Under the pieces are notes generated by a model. That model was not told where the DNA came from and made no database searches. It saw only the letters and a list, made by a program, of their open reading frames with translations. A stretch of DNA of 64,000 bases from Bretschneidera sinensis (Eukaryota > Streptophyta > Magnoliopsida > Brassicales > Akaniaceae): NCBI GenBank assembly GCA_023935145.1, contig CM043698.1, positions 62,277,501 through 62,341,500 of the forward strand, read 5' to 3'. This document shows positions 33,482 to 45,686 of the stretch, one piece after another. How positions within the stretch are numbered: position 1 is the stretch's first letter; the number at the start of each line of letters is the position of its first letter. A program made the position numbers and the translations under genes.

Positions 33482-34872
33482 TGATTATGCTCAAAACATA
33501 ACGCGGTAGTTGTAATATAGTTTTCGGGTGTCGATTCCACAGGGAAACAAGTTAATTACAAAAGAATATGTAAACTTTAACTCAAACGATAAAAGATTAA
33601 ATGAGAGAATCTGAATTGTGAGCAAATTGTGTAAATAGATTGAATAATATAAATAAGAAACGACAAGGTTCCATAAATCTTCCCTAGGTTCGTTGCTCTA
33701 ATCCTAACTTGATTCAGTTGTTTTTATCTCGATTGCAAGTTTCACATCCCAAACAAGCAATCGAAAAATATTCAATTAAAGCGCATTTATAAATCCTAAT
33801 GTAATTGTTATGAAATCTTCTTTACTTTCAAGCACACATGACCTAACTTATAAATTATCAAGAGATGACAATATATCTAAACGACAATACCGCAACGATG
33901 GACAAATCTATAAAAGAGATCTACCAGACTCAATCACACCCAAACAGGTACACATAAGAAAAACATAACTAAACTTATATGGAAAAGAAGCATGCAATCA
34001 CCGGAGTAATAATAAATCTACTAATTAAATTAAAAAATAAAACATAACAATATTTAATGAAAATAATACCAAACTAAAACTGAATCAAATAAAAGAAAAT
34101 AAGAACAACTACACCTAGGGACTCATCCCTTCGCCTTGCTTGGAGAATAGCCAGCCATGGAGCTCATGCTTCCTTGAGTTGCCTCCGGCCTCTCAACGAT
34201 CATCTCCTCCTTGGTAGCGAAAGCTTCAGCGATTCCTCAGCTTGCCCTCCAAATTTATACTTTCGGATTGCTCCTAAAGACCCTCTGGATTGCTCCTAAA
34301 GGCCCTCTAGATTACTCCTAAAGGCCCTCTGGAGTCACTCTCTAATGATTTCAGATGAGCTCCGAGTGATCCTCAAAGCTAAAGTGGAGTGGGTCTTATA
34401 TAGGCAAATACCAAGAGTGCAATGTGTTTCCCATCCAATGTGTGATGTGGGATATAAAAATGTGTTTTCCAACCGATGTGGGATATGGGATTTAAGCCCA
34501 AAATCATGCTGAAATCCCGCACAGCTTGACCTTTGTCTACTAAAACTGTCATAACTTTCTCTAGAAAAATCATTTTGACGAACCATAAAATTCTCCAGAA
34601 AATAGATTTCCGGATCTTTCAAGTATATATAGCTCATCTTCTGGTTCTTCTTGTATCAATACAGTTTAATTTTCAAAGATGATTGATCTGTACGAAAAAT
34701 TCTGGCAATTTAGTGAAACTCCTTTCCAGTGCGGGCAGAAGCTGTTGCTCTTTTAAGCCCTCCATCTTGTCCTTTCAGAAGCATTCTTTCACTCCATTAT
34801 GCCTCGAGTCTTTATGCTTCAAGTAATGATAACTTTTCCTCCTCTTTTGAGCTTAAAGTACCTGAAAATGCA
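33482..34872 (-). repeat. 5' LTR of the gag-only element
   Basis: About 1391 bp, tgattatgctc to gaaaatgca. It includes an internal duplicate (gatgtgggata near 34443 and 34480) that the other LTR lacks. Confidence 0.8.
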
Positions 34873-36046
34873 CGAGGAAGTCTTAATGACACAACCACAA
34901 GGTTTTATTCATCTTCAATTTCCAAATCATGTCTGTAAGTTGCATAAATCATTGTATGGATTGTGGCGAATTCCAAGAGCTTGGTTTTGTAAACTCTTAG
35001 ATAAGCTCAAATCACTACATTTTCATGAAAGCAAAGCTGATACATCATTGTTCATTTTTAAAACAAAAACTGCCACTGTTTACGTTTTAATTTATGTCGA
35101 TGATATATTAATAACCGGATCGAGTTCAGCCATCATCAACCGAGTCGTTCAAAGCTTGAAGACAGACTTTGCTGTCAAAGAATTGGGGCCACTTAATTAC
35201 TTTCTTGGTTTCGAAGCTCTCAGATGCCAAGAAGGTATCCATCTCACACAAAAGGAAATACATAGTTGATTTGATCAAAAAGAGCAACACGGATCAAGCA
35301 AAACTATGCTTTAGTCCGATGGCTTCAACTTGCACTCTCACCGCCTCAAATGGCAAACCATGTACCGATGCAAATCTTTACAGAAGCATGGTTGGCAGTA
35401 TGCAATATCTTGCTTTTACAAGGCCTGACTTAGCCTTTGCAGTCCACAAAGTTAGCAAGTTTATGCATAATCCTCTTGACACATACTGGCAAACCGTTAA
35501 GCGAATACTTCGCTATCTCAAATATACTGTTTCAACAGGCTTGTTAATCACAAAAGCTGCAAATCTTGATCTTCATGCTTTCTCTGACTCGGACTGGGTA
35601 GCAAACCGCGATGATAGAAGATCAGTAGGAGCTCATTGCATTTTTCAAAGACCAAACTTGATTTTATGGAGCTGTAACCAACAACCAACAATGGCACATA
35701 GCAGCACTGAGGCTGAATACAAAGCTTTATCAAACACGGCAACTGAGCTAATGTGGATAAAATCAATATTTACATGAGCTAGGAATTCCACTTCGGCAAC
35801 CACCTACTCTTTGGTGCGATAATATTGGCGCTACGTATCTTACATCAAATCCGGTATTCCATGCCAGAACAAAACACATAGAGATCGACTTCCACTTTGT
35901 TTGAGATCAAGTTAATAAAAAACAATTGAAAGTCCAGTTCATTTCAAGCCGTGACCAGCTCGCAGATGCACTCACAAAGCCCCTATCACCAAAGAAATTC
36001 ACAGATGTCAAGAACAATCTGAATGTCCGTGATCTCCCCTTCAGAT
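34873..36046 (+). pseudogene. Copia E pol, downstream part (RT and RNase H)
   Basis: Resumes with EEVLMTQPQGFIHLQ, then KLHKSLYGLWRIPRAWF, the RT active site YVDDILITGSSS (intact), LGPLNYFLGFE, GIHLTQ, a frameshift near 35262, SMVGSMQYLAFTRPDLAF, then RNase H SDSDWVANRDDRRS and STEAEYKALS. Later stops and shifts follow (after 35777 and at 35905). The missing stretch between ETD at 28375 and this start would have held the first catalytic Asp region. Confidence 0.85.
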
Positions 36047-36056
36047 TAAGGGGGCG

Positions 36057-36377
36057 TGTAGAAGATCAAGTGATTTCATCTGAAATCACTGCTGCAAATC
36101 AGGAGAATCATTCCAATAAAGATCCTGTCGAAGACTAGGAAATCATGTCTACTATACTTGCATGGAACCGAAGATAATGCAGTAATTATTCCACGAGATT
36201 CTTGTTGAAATTTAGACATAATTGTATAGTTGTATAGACATTTAAACTATGTTCACATGTTGCAAATATTTAGGAAATTTGTCACAATTGTTTTTATATA
36301 TACTGCTGTAAACCGCAAGCCCTGAATATAAGAAAATAGAATTCAATCAAACATTTTGTATCTTGTATTTCTTTACA
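36057..36377 (+). repeat. 3' LTR of Copia E
   Basis: About 321 bp, TGTAGAAGATC to CTTTACA, preceded by the polypurine tract ttaagggggcg (36046-36056). Directly after it the pol of Copia F begins, so E was inserted within F. Confidence 0.75.
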
Positions 36378-37310
36378 TTTAGACAGTTGACATGGCAAGC
36401 AATCAAAATGATCATCATTAACAGAACCTAAAGAACCAGTAGAAAGTAACGGACATAATCGACTAACAGAAGCATGACCTAAACACGAATGCCAAAGACT
36501 TAGAGGAGAAATATCTGATACTGAAGCAGAAACGAAACAACGAGGTGGAATATAAAGACTGATGAGCATGAACAAGCATCCTACTTTACGGTCGGTCCTA
36601 AGAGTCTATCCTGTCTGAGGATCCTGTACAACACAAGTTTGACCCAAAAAAAAACATGAAGTCCCATGTCACATAGTTGTCCAATAGAAATAAGATTCAA
36701 AGAAATCTTAGGAATTAAAAAAGGTATTAGGTAAGGACAATGTGGTGTGGAAATGTGACTAGTGTGACAGACATGCATAGAAGACCCATTAGTAGTATAA
36801 ATGACAAGACCAAATGAATTATATATTTTTGAAGAAAAAAGAGAAGAATCAGCAGTCATGTGATTACAATATGTAGAATCAAAATACCAAGGAGAATGGT
36901 AGATATAGCAGTAACAGGTATGGTAATGGAGTTAGAGATAACCTATTTTATGAGGGTTTCAAGATCGTTGATCGAAAAGGAGGGTGCAGAGCAACCATTT
37001 TGAGAACCTTCAGAACCTTCAGAGGCAGCAGCAGTGGTGAACCCACATCTAGAGTTGAAGGTAGACTGCATACCTGATCTAGACTGAATGGCCCAAGGAA
37101 AATTACCTCTCGGAGGTCGGATGGGACAATAAAATGACCATTCTGATGACAATACCGACAAACCTTATTGGGACAATCTGTAATAAAATGTTCACACTTG
37201 TGACAATAGTAAAATGTATTCTTATTTTGGGAAAAACGAGCAACAAGAGTGATCATAGTGTCGTAGCAAAGAGAACTGAATAATGAGAGCATAATTGGAG
37301 AAAGTAGACC
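36378..37310 (-). pseudogene. Copia F gag-protease-pre-integrase fragment
   Basis: Minus strand. Zinc knuckles at about 37145-37215 (CHKCEHFITDCP and CRYCHQNGHF, the second incomplete), protease region WYFDST with NHMTADSSLFSSK (DSG changed to DST), then SLNLISIGQLCDMG. The pre-integrase zinc region follows (LSLWHSCLGHASVSRL and DHFDCLPCQLSK). The protein is cut at CQLSK by the Copia E LTR. There are several stops. The remainder of F was not found on the other side of E. D looks like a different lineage, so D is probably not the missing half (inference). Confidence 0.75.
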
Positions 37311-37984
37311 TCAAAATCGGAAAGAGCACATGGAAAAAGTATAGGAACCAATCAAAAACAAAACAAGATTGAATTGAAAAAGCTTGAACCACGATCAAAT
37401 AACCAAGAAAATCGAGTAACTCACTGTAAAATAATAATAATAATAATAATAACTCAAAAAAATACAGTCTTAATAGAATAAATCCACCCGATAATATTCT
37501 TTAAGAATGTGTGACTCTATGCCAAAACCTCAAGCTTTCTATCCACCACCCACAACCTGCACACAATCACAAAACCACATACAAACGAAAAAAAAAAAAA
37601 AAAAAAAAAAAGTTACTCACAAATCCCCACCAAAATTCGTAACCACCTATTCCAATTTCTAGAATTACCGATTCCACCACTCACAAATTGTCACAATTTC
37701 TAGAATCATCGATCATACTGGAGCACATAAATAAAGGACAGTAGTAAAGTGTTGATGACAGGAAAAAAAAATGTTTTGATATTATATTAAAAAATAAAAA
37801 AAATAAAGTTTTGAATAAAATATTTGTATTCGGTGTCTTAGATTAACAAATATACCATTGTATAAATAGTAATATTTAAAAAATAATTATAATAAAAATA
37901 GAATATCTTAATTGTAATAAAAATATAGTTTCTTAATTATATACTTACAGTTTTTTAATTATATTCTACCAACGACATCTTCTG
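37311..37984. other. AT-rich unannotated DNA
   Basis: No gene is supported. Includes an (aat)n run near 37431-37451, a poly-A tract of about 25 bases at 37587-37611, and very AT-rich sequence at 37750-37970. It may be the old flank of Copia F. Confidence 0.5.
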
Positions 37985-38560
37985 CTGTTTGATAAAACCC
38001 TCTTTTTCGCGTTCTCTCCGCAACTAAAGTTTAGTTCTTATAGTTTTCTAGGGTTCTGTTTCTAGTTTTCAATTTCTAGTAGAGAAGTATCTTCATCTCC
38101 TATGGAACCGTAGGAGATAGACTGAGAGAGGGAACACTTCAAGTTTCCCTTATGGTGGTTCAATGCAGGGTTCTCGTTTTTACTCTATCTCCGTAGGCTT
38201 TCATATTAATCATAGTCATGGTCTCTGCTACTACAAGGTTCTCTCTAATCTCTCAAATCTTTTCTTAATTTTGAATTCAGTATTCATGCCTGTTAAATTT
38301 TGTGTTGAGTTGTTGGTTCATGTGATTGTTTGACTGTCTGGTGTTTATTTTGGTGGATTGTTCTTTCTTTGTAATGAAGTACAAAGAAAGAAAAAAAAAA
38401 AAAATCAGGGGGGAGGTGGTCATTTTTGCACTCAAGATTTTATTAGTGTTCAATCAAGTTCTGTTTACCAAATAAAAAAAAATAACACTAAAAGAGACAA
38501 ATCAGTGGGAAGAAGGAAAGAGCATCTCTTTGATACTTTCTGAGTGCAAAATTTTGATTC
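37985..38560. repeat. Inter-SAUR repeat copy (decayed hairpin)
   Basis: One of four copies (others at about 2395-2651 plus 8649-8850, 42060-42500, 44300-44720). The block contains ctaggagata-like and aaccctgca-like arms and ends in a run of A (38390-38404). In this copy the hairpin arms no longer pair well. Confidence 0.6.
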
Positions 38561-38903
38561 CTTGTTCCCTTTACTGGAGAATTAAAGAAAACTTATACAA
38601 TAAGTGGACATGAAGTCCTTGAGTTCAGATCTGCGTAGACAGGTTTGGGTCAATGGTGTTAAAAATCTCATATTCTTTTGCCATTTCTCTGTATGGAATT
38701 GTGAGGCTGCGTATCGATTGGTGTAGTAATAGCCTAGTAGGACACACTTAACATGCACTTGACAAGGGTTTGTCTTGCAGTATTCTTCCTAACTCCATCT
38801 TTAATAATATTTGCAGGTGAAAATATAGTCTCCTTAATGTTAGGGGGTCACCCGGTCAAATATAGAATGGTTTCTTTTTGCCAAATCTTTTTGATTTCAA
38901 GTG

Positions 38904-39118
38904 GGTCCATTGTAGTTTGTTCTCCTAGAAAATTGGACATAATGTGTTCTAACAAATATGCAGTCTCACCCACCACTAAGTTCTTGATGATGAGATGGAA
39001 AACATGACCATGTGATCCTTCATATGGTTATGTCTCCCAACAAATCTACCCAAATGCCTCTACACCACTCACTCCACATTTAAAAAAATTGTGAATTTTT
39101 TTTTTCGATATATACATA
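38904..39118 (+). promoter_or_regulatory. SAUR3 promoter
   Basis: GGTCCAT 38904-38910, CATATGG 39021-39027, TGTCTC 39031-39036, TATA region 39109-39118. Confidence 0.75.
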
Positions 39119-39232
39119 TATTATGTCCACAACCAAAACAAGTCCTCAAAATCACTACTAGCAAAAGCTTCCTCTCTCTTTTCCCAAGTCATTTAAATCT
39201 TCATCATCTTCTACAGTGATCACAATATAACA

Positions 39233-39529
39233 ATGACTATCTGCTTGCCTGGTGTTATGCATGCTAAACAGATTCTTGGCAGATCAAGTTTCTCTAGAAA
39301 TCAGCCAACACCCCTAGATGTTCCGAATGGATACTTAGCGGTTTATGTTGGAGAAAACCAAAAGAAGAGATTTATAATTCCAATATCATTCTTGAGTCAG
39401 CCTTCATTTCAAGAGTTGCAATGCATGGCAGAGGAGGAATTTGGCTATGACCATCCAATGGGTGGTCTCACAATTCCGTGCACAGAAGACATCTTCATTG
39501 GTCTCACTTCTTGCTTGAATGGATTGTGA
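39233..39529 (+). CDS. SAUR family auxin-responsive protein (SAUR3)
   Basis: Intronless, 98 residues, three longer than SAUR1 because of GVMHAKQIL at the N-terminus (also seen in SAUR6). The core is complete with two unusual residues: [12 protein letters not shown] has Asn where nearly all paralogues have VPKGY, and the end reads GLTSCLNGL in place of DLTSRLNGL. No stop or frameshift is present. The start ATG follows the conserved leader cacaatataaca. It may be functional, but the change in the invariant VPKGY segment leaves some doubt. Confidence 0.9.
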   Translation: MTICLPGVMHAKQILGRSSFSRNQPTPLDVPNGYLAVYVGENQKKRFIIPISFLSQPSFQELQCMAEEEFGYDHPMGGLTIPCTEDIFIGLTSCLNGL

Positions 39530-40781
39530 TATATGTTCATGAATTAGGATAAATCTGAACAAACAATTTTTTTTATTCTTGTATATACTTTCCTTTTTTG
39601 CGGAAGAAGAGATTGAACTGAAATTGTCTACCCATAGGGAAAGTTACTTATAGGAAATAATTTAGTTCTTTCAGCATTTTTTATCAATTGTAAACTTTTT
39701 AGAATCAAATATGTTAAACTAATGAAATTTTGTGGATAATTTTTCAGTTAAAACTGTGAAGTAAATTTAGTTTTACTTTCCTTTCGTTCGATTAAGCATG
39801 ACAGTATAGAATCATATTCTGTTTGCAGCCCTTTTAAAGCAAACAGAATTTGATCATCAGTGTACTAATCTCTATGTCTGCAATTTGAGCAATTAAGGTC
39901 AAAGATTGAGACTCATTCATGCTTAGTACTTATATACTCCACAAGTCAGCTACAATACTTACCAAATGATTTGGTCGATGGGAAGGCTTAGAAAGAAATA
40001 ACTAGAGAACAAAGGAGTGTGTTAATTGGTGAACCAAAATTCATCCACAAAAAAATAATGGTGAGCAGATGATTGGTAACATGATCGTAAACTATCTAAT
40101 ATGGGATATTGTGTCCTCGAACAGCGCTCCTTTATTCACGTGAATGAAATGTTTAGCTCAAGAGTTCAGCTTTGAAGAAATTGGAAATGATAAAGAGAAG
40201 ACAGAAGTATTTGACAAAAGTCACCAGCTGAAATCAGGTGTGTTATGCTACCTACGACTGTTCATTATTCTATCTTTAATTAGTATCTTATTATATCTTG
40301 ATTTTTCTGAATTGTTCACCATATCCCTCGCAATCTTGCTTGTCTCACGTTAACCTACAAGCCGTTGAATTTATATAGGCTTTTAATTCTTCTTCCTTCT
40401 CAATCCTCCTTGTGCAGTTAGGCTTGAAAAATCATAACTTGCTTGTTAATTCAATCTTCATTAGAGAACATACACTGTGTTGTCTCAAGCATGTCCCTTA
40501 TCCAAGGGTCATTCAACTTTTCATCTGTATCACAACTTATGACTATTCAACTGTCAACTCCCAATCTTTATTTGTGAAGTTGCGGATAATATCATTTAGC
40601 AGATTCTAATATTTTGGAGTTAGTTCTAAAACAGAACCATGTGATACCCTCATGAACTATGTCTGTAGGCAGTCCCCAGCTAATGATACTTCGCTGTTAA
40701 TATATAGGGGGTCACCATGTTATATTCAGAATGCTTTTTTCTTGCCAATTTTTTTTTTTTTTTTTTTTTTTATTTCAAGTG
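39530..40781. other. Inter-SAUR DNA between SAUR3 and SAUR4
   Basis: No gene is supported. A T-run of more than 20 bases (about 40749-40771) lies just before the SAUR4 GGTCCAT block. The gctgttaatatataggggg block at 40694 marks where Copia H inserted in the SAUR1 copy. Confidence 0.6.
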
Positions 40782-40997
40782 GGTCCATTGTAGTTTATTC
40801 TCCTGGAAAATTGTCGGACATAATGTGTTCCATCAAATTTGCAGTCTCACCCATCACTAAGTTCTTGATAATGAGATGGAAAACAGGACCATGTGATCCT
40901 TCATATGGTTATGTCTCCCAACAAAATCTACCCTAATGCCTCTACGCCACTCACTCCACATTTCAAAAATTTTGCCAAGTTCTTTTATCTATATATA
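40782..40997 (+). promoter_or_regulatory. SAUR4 promoter
   Basis: GGTCCAT 40782-40788, CATATGG 40902-40908, TGTCTC 40912-40917, TATATATA 40990-40997. Nearly identical to SAUR1. Confidence 0.75.
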
Positions 40998-41121
40998 CGC
41001 ATATACGTATTATGTCCACAACCAAACCAAGTCCTCAAAATCACTACTAGCAAAAGCTTCCTCTCTCTTTTCCCAAGTCATTTAAATCTTCATCGTCTTC
41101 TACAGTGAGCACAATATAACA

Positions 41122-41409
41122 ATGGCTATCCACTTGCCTGGTGCTAAACAAATTCTTCGCAGATCAAGTTTCTCTAGAAATCAGCCAACACCCCTAGATG
41201 TTCCAAAAGGATACTTTGCGGTTTATGTTGGAGAGAACCAAAAGAAGAGATTTATAATTGCAATATCATTCTTGAGTCAGCTTTCATTTCAAGAGTTGCT
41301 ATGCATGGCAGAGGAAGAATTTGGCTATGACCATCCAATGGGTGGTCTCACAGTTCCATGCACAGAAGACATCTTCATTGATCTCACTTCTCGCTTGAAT
41401 GGATTGTGA
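41122..41409 (+). CDS. SAUR family auxin-responsive protein (SAUR4)
   Basis: Intronless, 95 residues: [42 protein letters not shown] and [16 protein letters not shown]. Differences from SAUR1 are few (IAISFL for IPISFL, LSFQ for PSFQ). The Pro changes fall in the otherwise conserved PISFLxQPSF segment, which may affect folding. The frame is intact and promoter and leader are conserved, so it is probably expressed. Confidence 0.94.
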   Translation: MAIHLPGAKQILRRSSFSRNQPTPLDVPKGYFAVYVGENQKKRFIIAISFLSQLSFQELLCMAEEEFGYDHPMGGLTVPCTEDIFIDLTSRLNGL

Positions 41410-43413
41410 TATATGTTCACGAATTAGGATAAATCTGAAAAGACAATTTTGTTGATTCTTGTATATACTTTCCTTTTTTACAGAAAGAGATCGAACTGAA
41501 ATTGTCTACCAAGAGAAAAAGATACTAATAGGAACTAATGCAGTTTTTTCGGCATTTTAGATCAATTTTAAAGTTAGAACATCAGTTAAGAATCAAATTC
41601 TTTTTGCAGCACTTCAAATCAAAGTTTTCCATACGATTTATTTGCTAGTGTCTTACATTTATTAGTGTAATTAATTTTCATTATGATTCATTCATCTCGC
41701 TAATTACTAATACTTATTTAAACCAGGAATCAGCTACAATACTGAACAAATTATTGGACATTGAGAAAATTAGAAAGGAATATCTAGAGAGCAGTTGATT
41801 TGCAAGAAATCACTGTGAGCAGATGACTTGGGATCTAAACTTAAACAATCTAATTAACATGGGATATGATGTCCTTTATTGACATGAATGAAATGTGTGG
41901 CTCAAGATGGAAGACTTCAAATATTCAGCTTTGAAGAAATTGGATAATGATAGAGAGAAGAGATGTTGTTTGGCTGTTGGATCCTATGGAATCAATTCTG
42001 TTCCATTTAATCATATGATGCCCATGTGTAAGTTTGAGTATTTCCATCATCAGCTAAAATCTTAAAACTCTCTTCTTTGCTTTCTCTCCACAACTCAAGT
42101 TTATTCTTATGGTAGTTTTCTAGGGTTTTTTTTTTCATCTTTTCAATTAGAAGAATGTTCATCTCCTTTGGAACGTTAGGAAATAAAGGGAGAGAGAACC
42201 CTGCAAGTTTCCCGGTGGTTCTTTGCAGGGTTCTCCCTCTTTCTCTTTCTCTATAGGCTTTCATGTAAAACATAGTTCTTGGTCTCTGCTACTGCAAGGT
42301 TTTCTCTAATCCCTTTCATCTTTTCTTAATTTTGAATAGTATTCTGTTAAATTTTAGTTGAGATGTTAGTTCATGTGATTAATTAATTTGCTGAATGTGA
42401 GGAGTACTTCATCAGTTTATTGTTTGACTATCTGGTGTTTTGTTTGCTGGATTGTTCTTTCTTTGTGCTGAAGTAGAAAGAAAGAAAAAACAATTTACAG
42501 GGACGGGATCATTCTTGCACATCCAAGATTGTAGTACTACTTAATCAAGTTCTGCTTACCAAATTAAAAAAGTAAAAGAGAAAGTAAAGAAAGATCAGAA
42601 GCTTTAAGGCATCGTCCTCTTGTTATTGATGGATAAAATATTTTTAAAAGATGGGCTAACAGGAAAGAAGGAAATCAGTGATATTTTTGAATTCAGGGAA
42701 GAAGTATTGTGACTTTTGAATGGAATATTTTGATTCTTTGATACTTTTTAATGGAAAATTTTGATTCTTTGATATCTTTACATCTGAATTAAAGAAAATA
42801 AAAATTTCACAATAAGTGGACATGGAAGTCCTTTAATTCAGATTTGCATATTAAGGACCTCATGTTCATAGGTCCTTTCTCTGTACGGTATTGTGAGTTT
42901 GCCTACTGGATGATCATAGCTGAAATCTTTTTTCTTTCTTGTCAGTTCTTGAAAGAAGGATGCTTCAAATATTGAACCATAAGCACAAAGTGCCTCCTTG
43001 CCTTAATCTGTTGGTATCTTTAGTATCCCCAGTAGCCGTAGGCATTAGTTTTCTTAGGCCACACCTGCCTTTTAATTTTCACTCTCTTTAACAGGGCATA
43101 TATGAGGGCTATATAGATTTCAGCACCTGCAGAGCATCTAGGCGATGTTTGAGAGTTGTTTAAATGCAATTTAAATCACCAAAATTTAAAGTTTTTAGAG
43201 CAACTTCCCAAACAAAGCCTTAGGTATACAATTTTACTTATACTTGGAGAGTTTATATAAACTGAAACCGACTAGAAGTTCTAAACCATTGGTACCAATA
43301 CATGCATATTATGTCCACAACCAAACCAAGTCCTCACATTCTCTACTAGCAAAAGCTTCTCTCCCTAATTCATTGAAATCTTCATCATCTTTTAGAGTGA
43401 TCATAATATACCA
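41410..43413. other. Inter-SAUR DNA after SAUR4
   Basis: No gene is supported. The first part matches the SAUR1 3' flank. The inter-SAUR repeat with the paired arms gagagaaccctgcaa and tttgcagggttctc is at 42190-42240. Beyond 42660 the sequence is less repetitive. A TATA-like tatataaa at 43254 serves the pseudogene that follows. Confidence 0.6.
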
Positions 43414-43709
43414 ATGGCTATCCACTTGCCTTCTGTTATGCATACTAAACAGATTCACCGCAGATTAAGTTTCTCTAAAAATCAACCAACACCCCTGGAT
43501 GTTCCAAAAGGATACTTAGCGGTTTATGTTGGAGAGAACCAAAAGAAGAGATTCATAATTCCAATATCATTCTTGAGTTAGCCTTCATTTCAAGAATTGC
43601 TTTGCAAGGCAGAGGAAGAATTCGGCTATGACCATCCAATGGGTGGTCTCAGAATTCCCTGCACAGAAGACATTTCATTAATCTCACTTCTCACTTGAAT
43701 GGATTGTGA
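43414..43709 (+). pseudogene. SAUR pseudogene, nonsense and frameshift
   Basis: Starts MAIHLPSVMHTKQIHRRLSFSK and keeps [14 protein letters not shown]. Codon 56 is TAG (43579-43581) where paralogues have CAG (Gln of SQPSF). A one-base loss in gaagacatttcatt then shifts the C-terminal frame. No GGTCCAT or TGTCTC module was found upstream. The product would lack half the SAUR domain. Confidence 0.9.
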
Positions 43710-45686
43710 TGATGTTCATGAATTAGGATAAATCAGAAAAGACAGTTTTGTTGATTCTTGTAGAAAAAAGATATCGATCTGAAATTGTCTACCCAGAGAG
43801 AGTTACTAATAAGAACGAATGCAGTTTTTTCTGCATTTTTTATCAGTTGTAAAGTTAGAACATCAGTTAAGAATCAAATTCTGTTTGCAGCATTTTAAAT
43901 CAAAATTTTCCATATGATTCATTTGCCAGTGTCTTACATTTCGAACAAAAATAGAATTCGAACAAAAATAGAAGAATGAGATTCATTCACCTTACTTGAT
44001 ACTTATCTAATTTAGAGAATGAGTGGTCAATTTGGGTAATTTATTTTGAAATGCCAATTTGGACAAATTAATAATATTAAGGATTCAACTGCAACAACTG
44101 AAAATTCACAAATAAAATTGAGATTAGTGGTAAAGTTGAAGACAAACAGACAATTTCACCTTTATTTTTCGCATGGGAATTGCATTGAAATCCTTGTTCA
44201 AGAAGGATTACACAGGTATTAGATTTCTTGTGCGAAACTATATATACTTGGAAACAGATCACTCCTACTCCGAGGAGGATTAGGACATCTTCTAATTTAT
44301 AAAACCCTCTTCTTTGTGTTCTCTCCACAACACTTTTTTTCTTCTTTTCAATTTCAAGTAGAAGAATGTCCATCTCCTATGGAACCCTAGGAGATAAAAG
44401 GAGAGGGAGAACCCTGCAAGTTTCCCTTAAAGTGGTTCATTGCAGGGTTCTCCCTCTCCCTCTATCTCCGTAGGCTTTCATGTAAAACACAGTTCATGGT
44501 CTCTGCTACTACAAGGTTTTTCTCTAATCTCTTTCATATTTTCTTAATTTTATATAGTATTCATGCCGGTTAAATTTTAGTTGAGATGTTAGTTCATGTG
44601 ATTAATTAATTTGCTGAATGTGAGGAGTACTTCTTCAGTTGATTGTTTGACTATCTGGTGTTTTGTTTGCTGGATTGTTCTTTCTTTGTACTGAAAGTAG
44701 AAAAAAAGAAAAAATAATTTACAGGGGAGGGGATCATTCTTGCACATCCGTTTAATCAAGTTCTGCTTACGAAATTGAAAAAACTAAAAGAGAAAGTAAA
44801 GAAAGGTCAGAAGCTTTTAAGGCATCTTCCTCTTCTTATTGATGATGGATAAAATATTTTTAAGAGATGGGCAAACAGGACAGTCTACTAAAAAGAGACA
44901 AATCAGTGGGAAGAAGGAAAGAACTTCTCTTTGTTACTTTTGAATGGAAAGTTTTGATTCTTTGTTCTCTTTACAGGAACTCAATATTCAGGTATGCTGA
45001 GACAGGTTTTGGGTCAATGGTGTTAAAGAGCTCATATTCTTAGGCCTTTTCTCTGTATGGTGTTGTGAGGCTGCGTATTGGATGATCAAAGCTGAAACCT
45101 TTTTCAGTTCTTGAAAGAGAGATGCTTCAACTACTGAACCATAAGCACAAAGTGCCTCCATGTCAAAATCTAGGCATTAAGTATCTTAGGCCACTCTGCA
45201 TTATTATAAGGCCTATATGGATTTCAGAACCTAAAGAGCAAGAAGACATTATACATTTAGGCATATAGTTTTACTTATACATCAGAGTTAACTTAAAAAA
45301 CTGGCTACGTATATTGAAACCTTCATGAGATTACTTACTCTTGTTGATTTGTTATTCCCTCTCAATATGGTCAATGCAGAAATCTAGGTTGGAGATAATA
45401 CTAAAGTCCTAAACCCTAAGCTGTAAACAAAGGGAATATTTGGTATGGAGTAGTAGTAGAACAGACTTCACATGCACTTCACGAGGGTTTGGCTTGCAAG
45501 TTTTAATGAGCTAAAGCAAAAAATACCAATGATTTTTGTCAAGGATAAGTAATAAATTGCAGTTTTTTTCCTGCCTCCATCTTTAATGATATTTGTAGAC
45601 ATCTGCAGGCTTATTGAGTGAAAATGTGTCCTCAATAATATATGGGGTCACCCTGTTAATTCAGAATGCTTTCTTCTCGTTAATTC
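43710..45686. other. Inter-SAUR DNA with hairpin repeat
   Basis: No gene is supported. Holds the best copy of the inter-SAUR repeat (44300-44720), with perfect hairpin arms described separately, then sequence collinear with 8649-8970 and 15402-16230. Confidence 0.6.
44372..44459. repeat. Two adjacent perfect hairpins in the inter-SAUR repeat
   Basis: First hairpin: ATCTCCTA (44372-44379) and TAGGAGAT (44388-44395) around an 8-base loop. Second hairpin: GGAGAGGGAGAACCCTGCAA (44400-44419) pairs perfectly with 44440-44459, a 20-bp stem with a 20-base loop. The arms are recognisable at 2521-2570 and 42185-42240. Function unknown. Confidence 0.8.

Larger units (their letters stand above)
28376..34872 (-). 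mobile_element. Gag-only LTR retrotransposon (TR-GAG/LARD type), minus strand
   Basis: Two LTRs of 1341 and 1391 bp, a primer-binding region, and about 1.7 kb of gag. No protease, RT, RNase H or integrase is recognisable in any frame between the LTRs. This is the structure described as TR-GAG or large retrotransposon derivative, a non-autonomous partner of a Gypsy family. Its gag resembles those of large Athila/Ogre-like Gypsy elements (inference). It splits Copia E. No target duplication is visible: gaaac on the left, cgagg on the right. Confidence 0.8.

Noticed and set aside
27019..37310. D and F as two halves of one Copia element split by E
   Set aside because: Both are on the minus strand and in compatible order, but the protease and pre-integrase text of F and the RNase H text of D look like different Copia lineages, and E has no 5' end to close the nest. 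Left as separate fragments.
37587..37611. Poly-A tract as a LINE or processed-gene tail
   Set aside because: No LINE protein, gene-like sequence or target duplication is visible upstream; treated as a simple repeat.
42007..42273. Minus-strand 88-codon frame
   Set aside because: Falls in the inter-SAUR hairpin repeat and is not conserved in the other copies.
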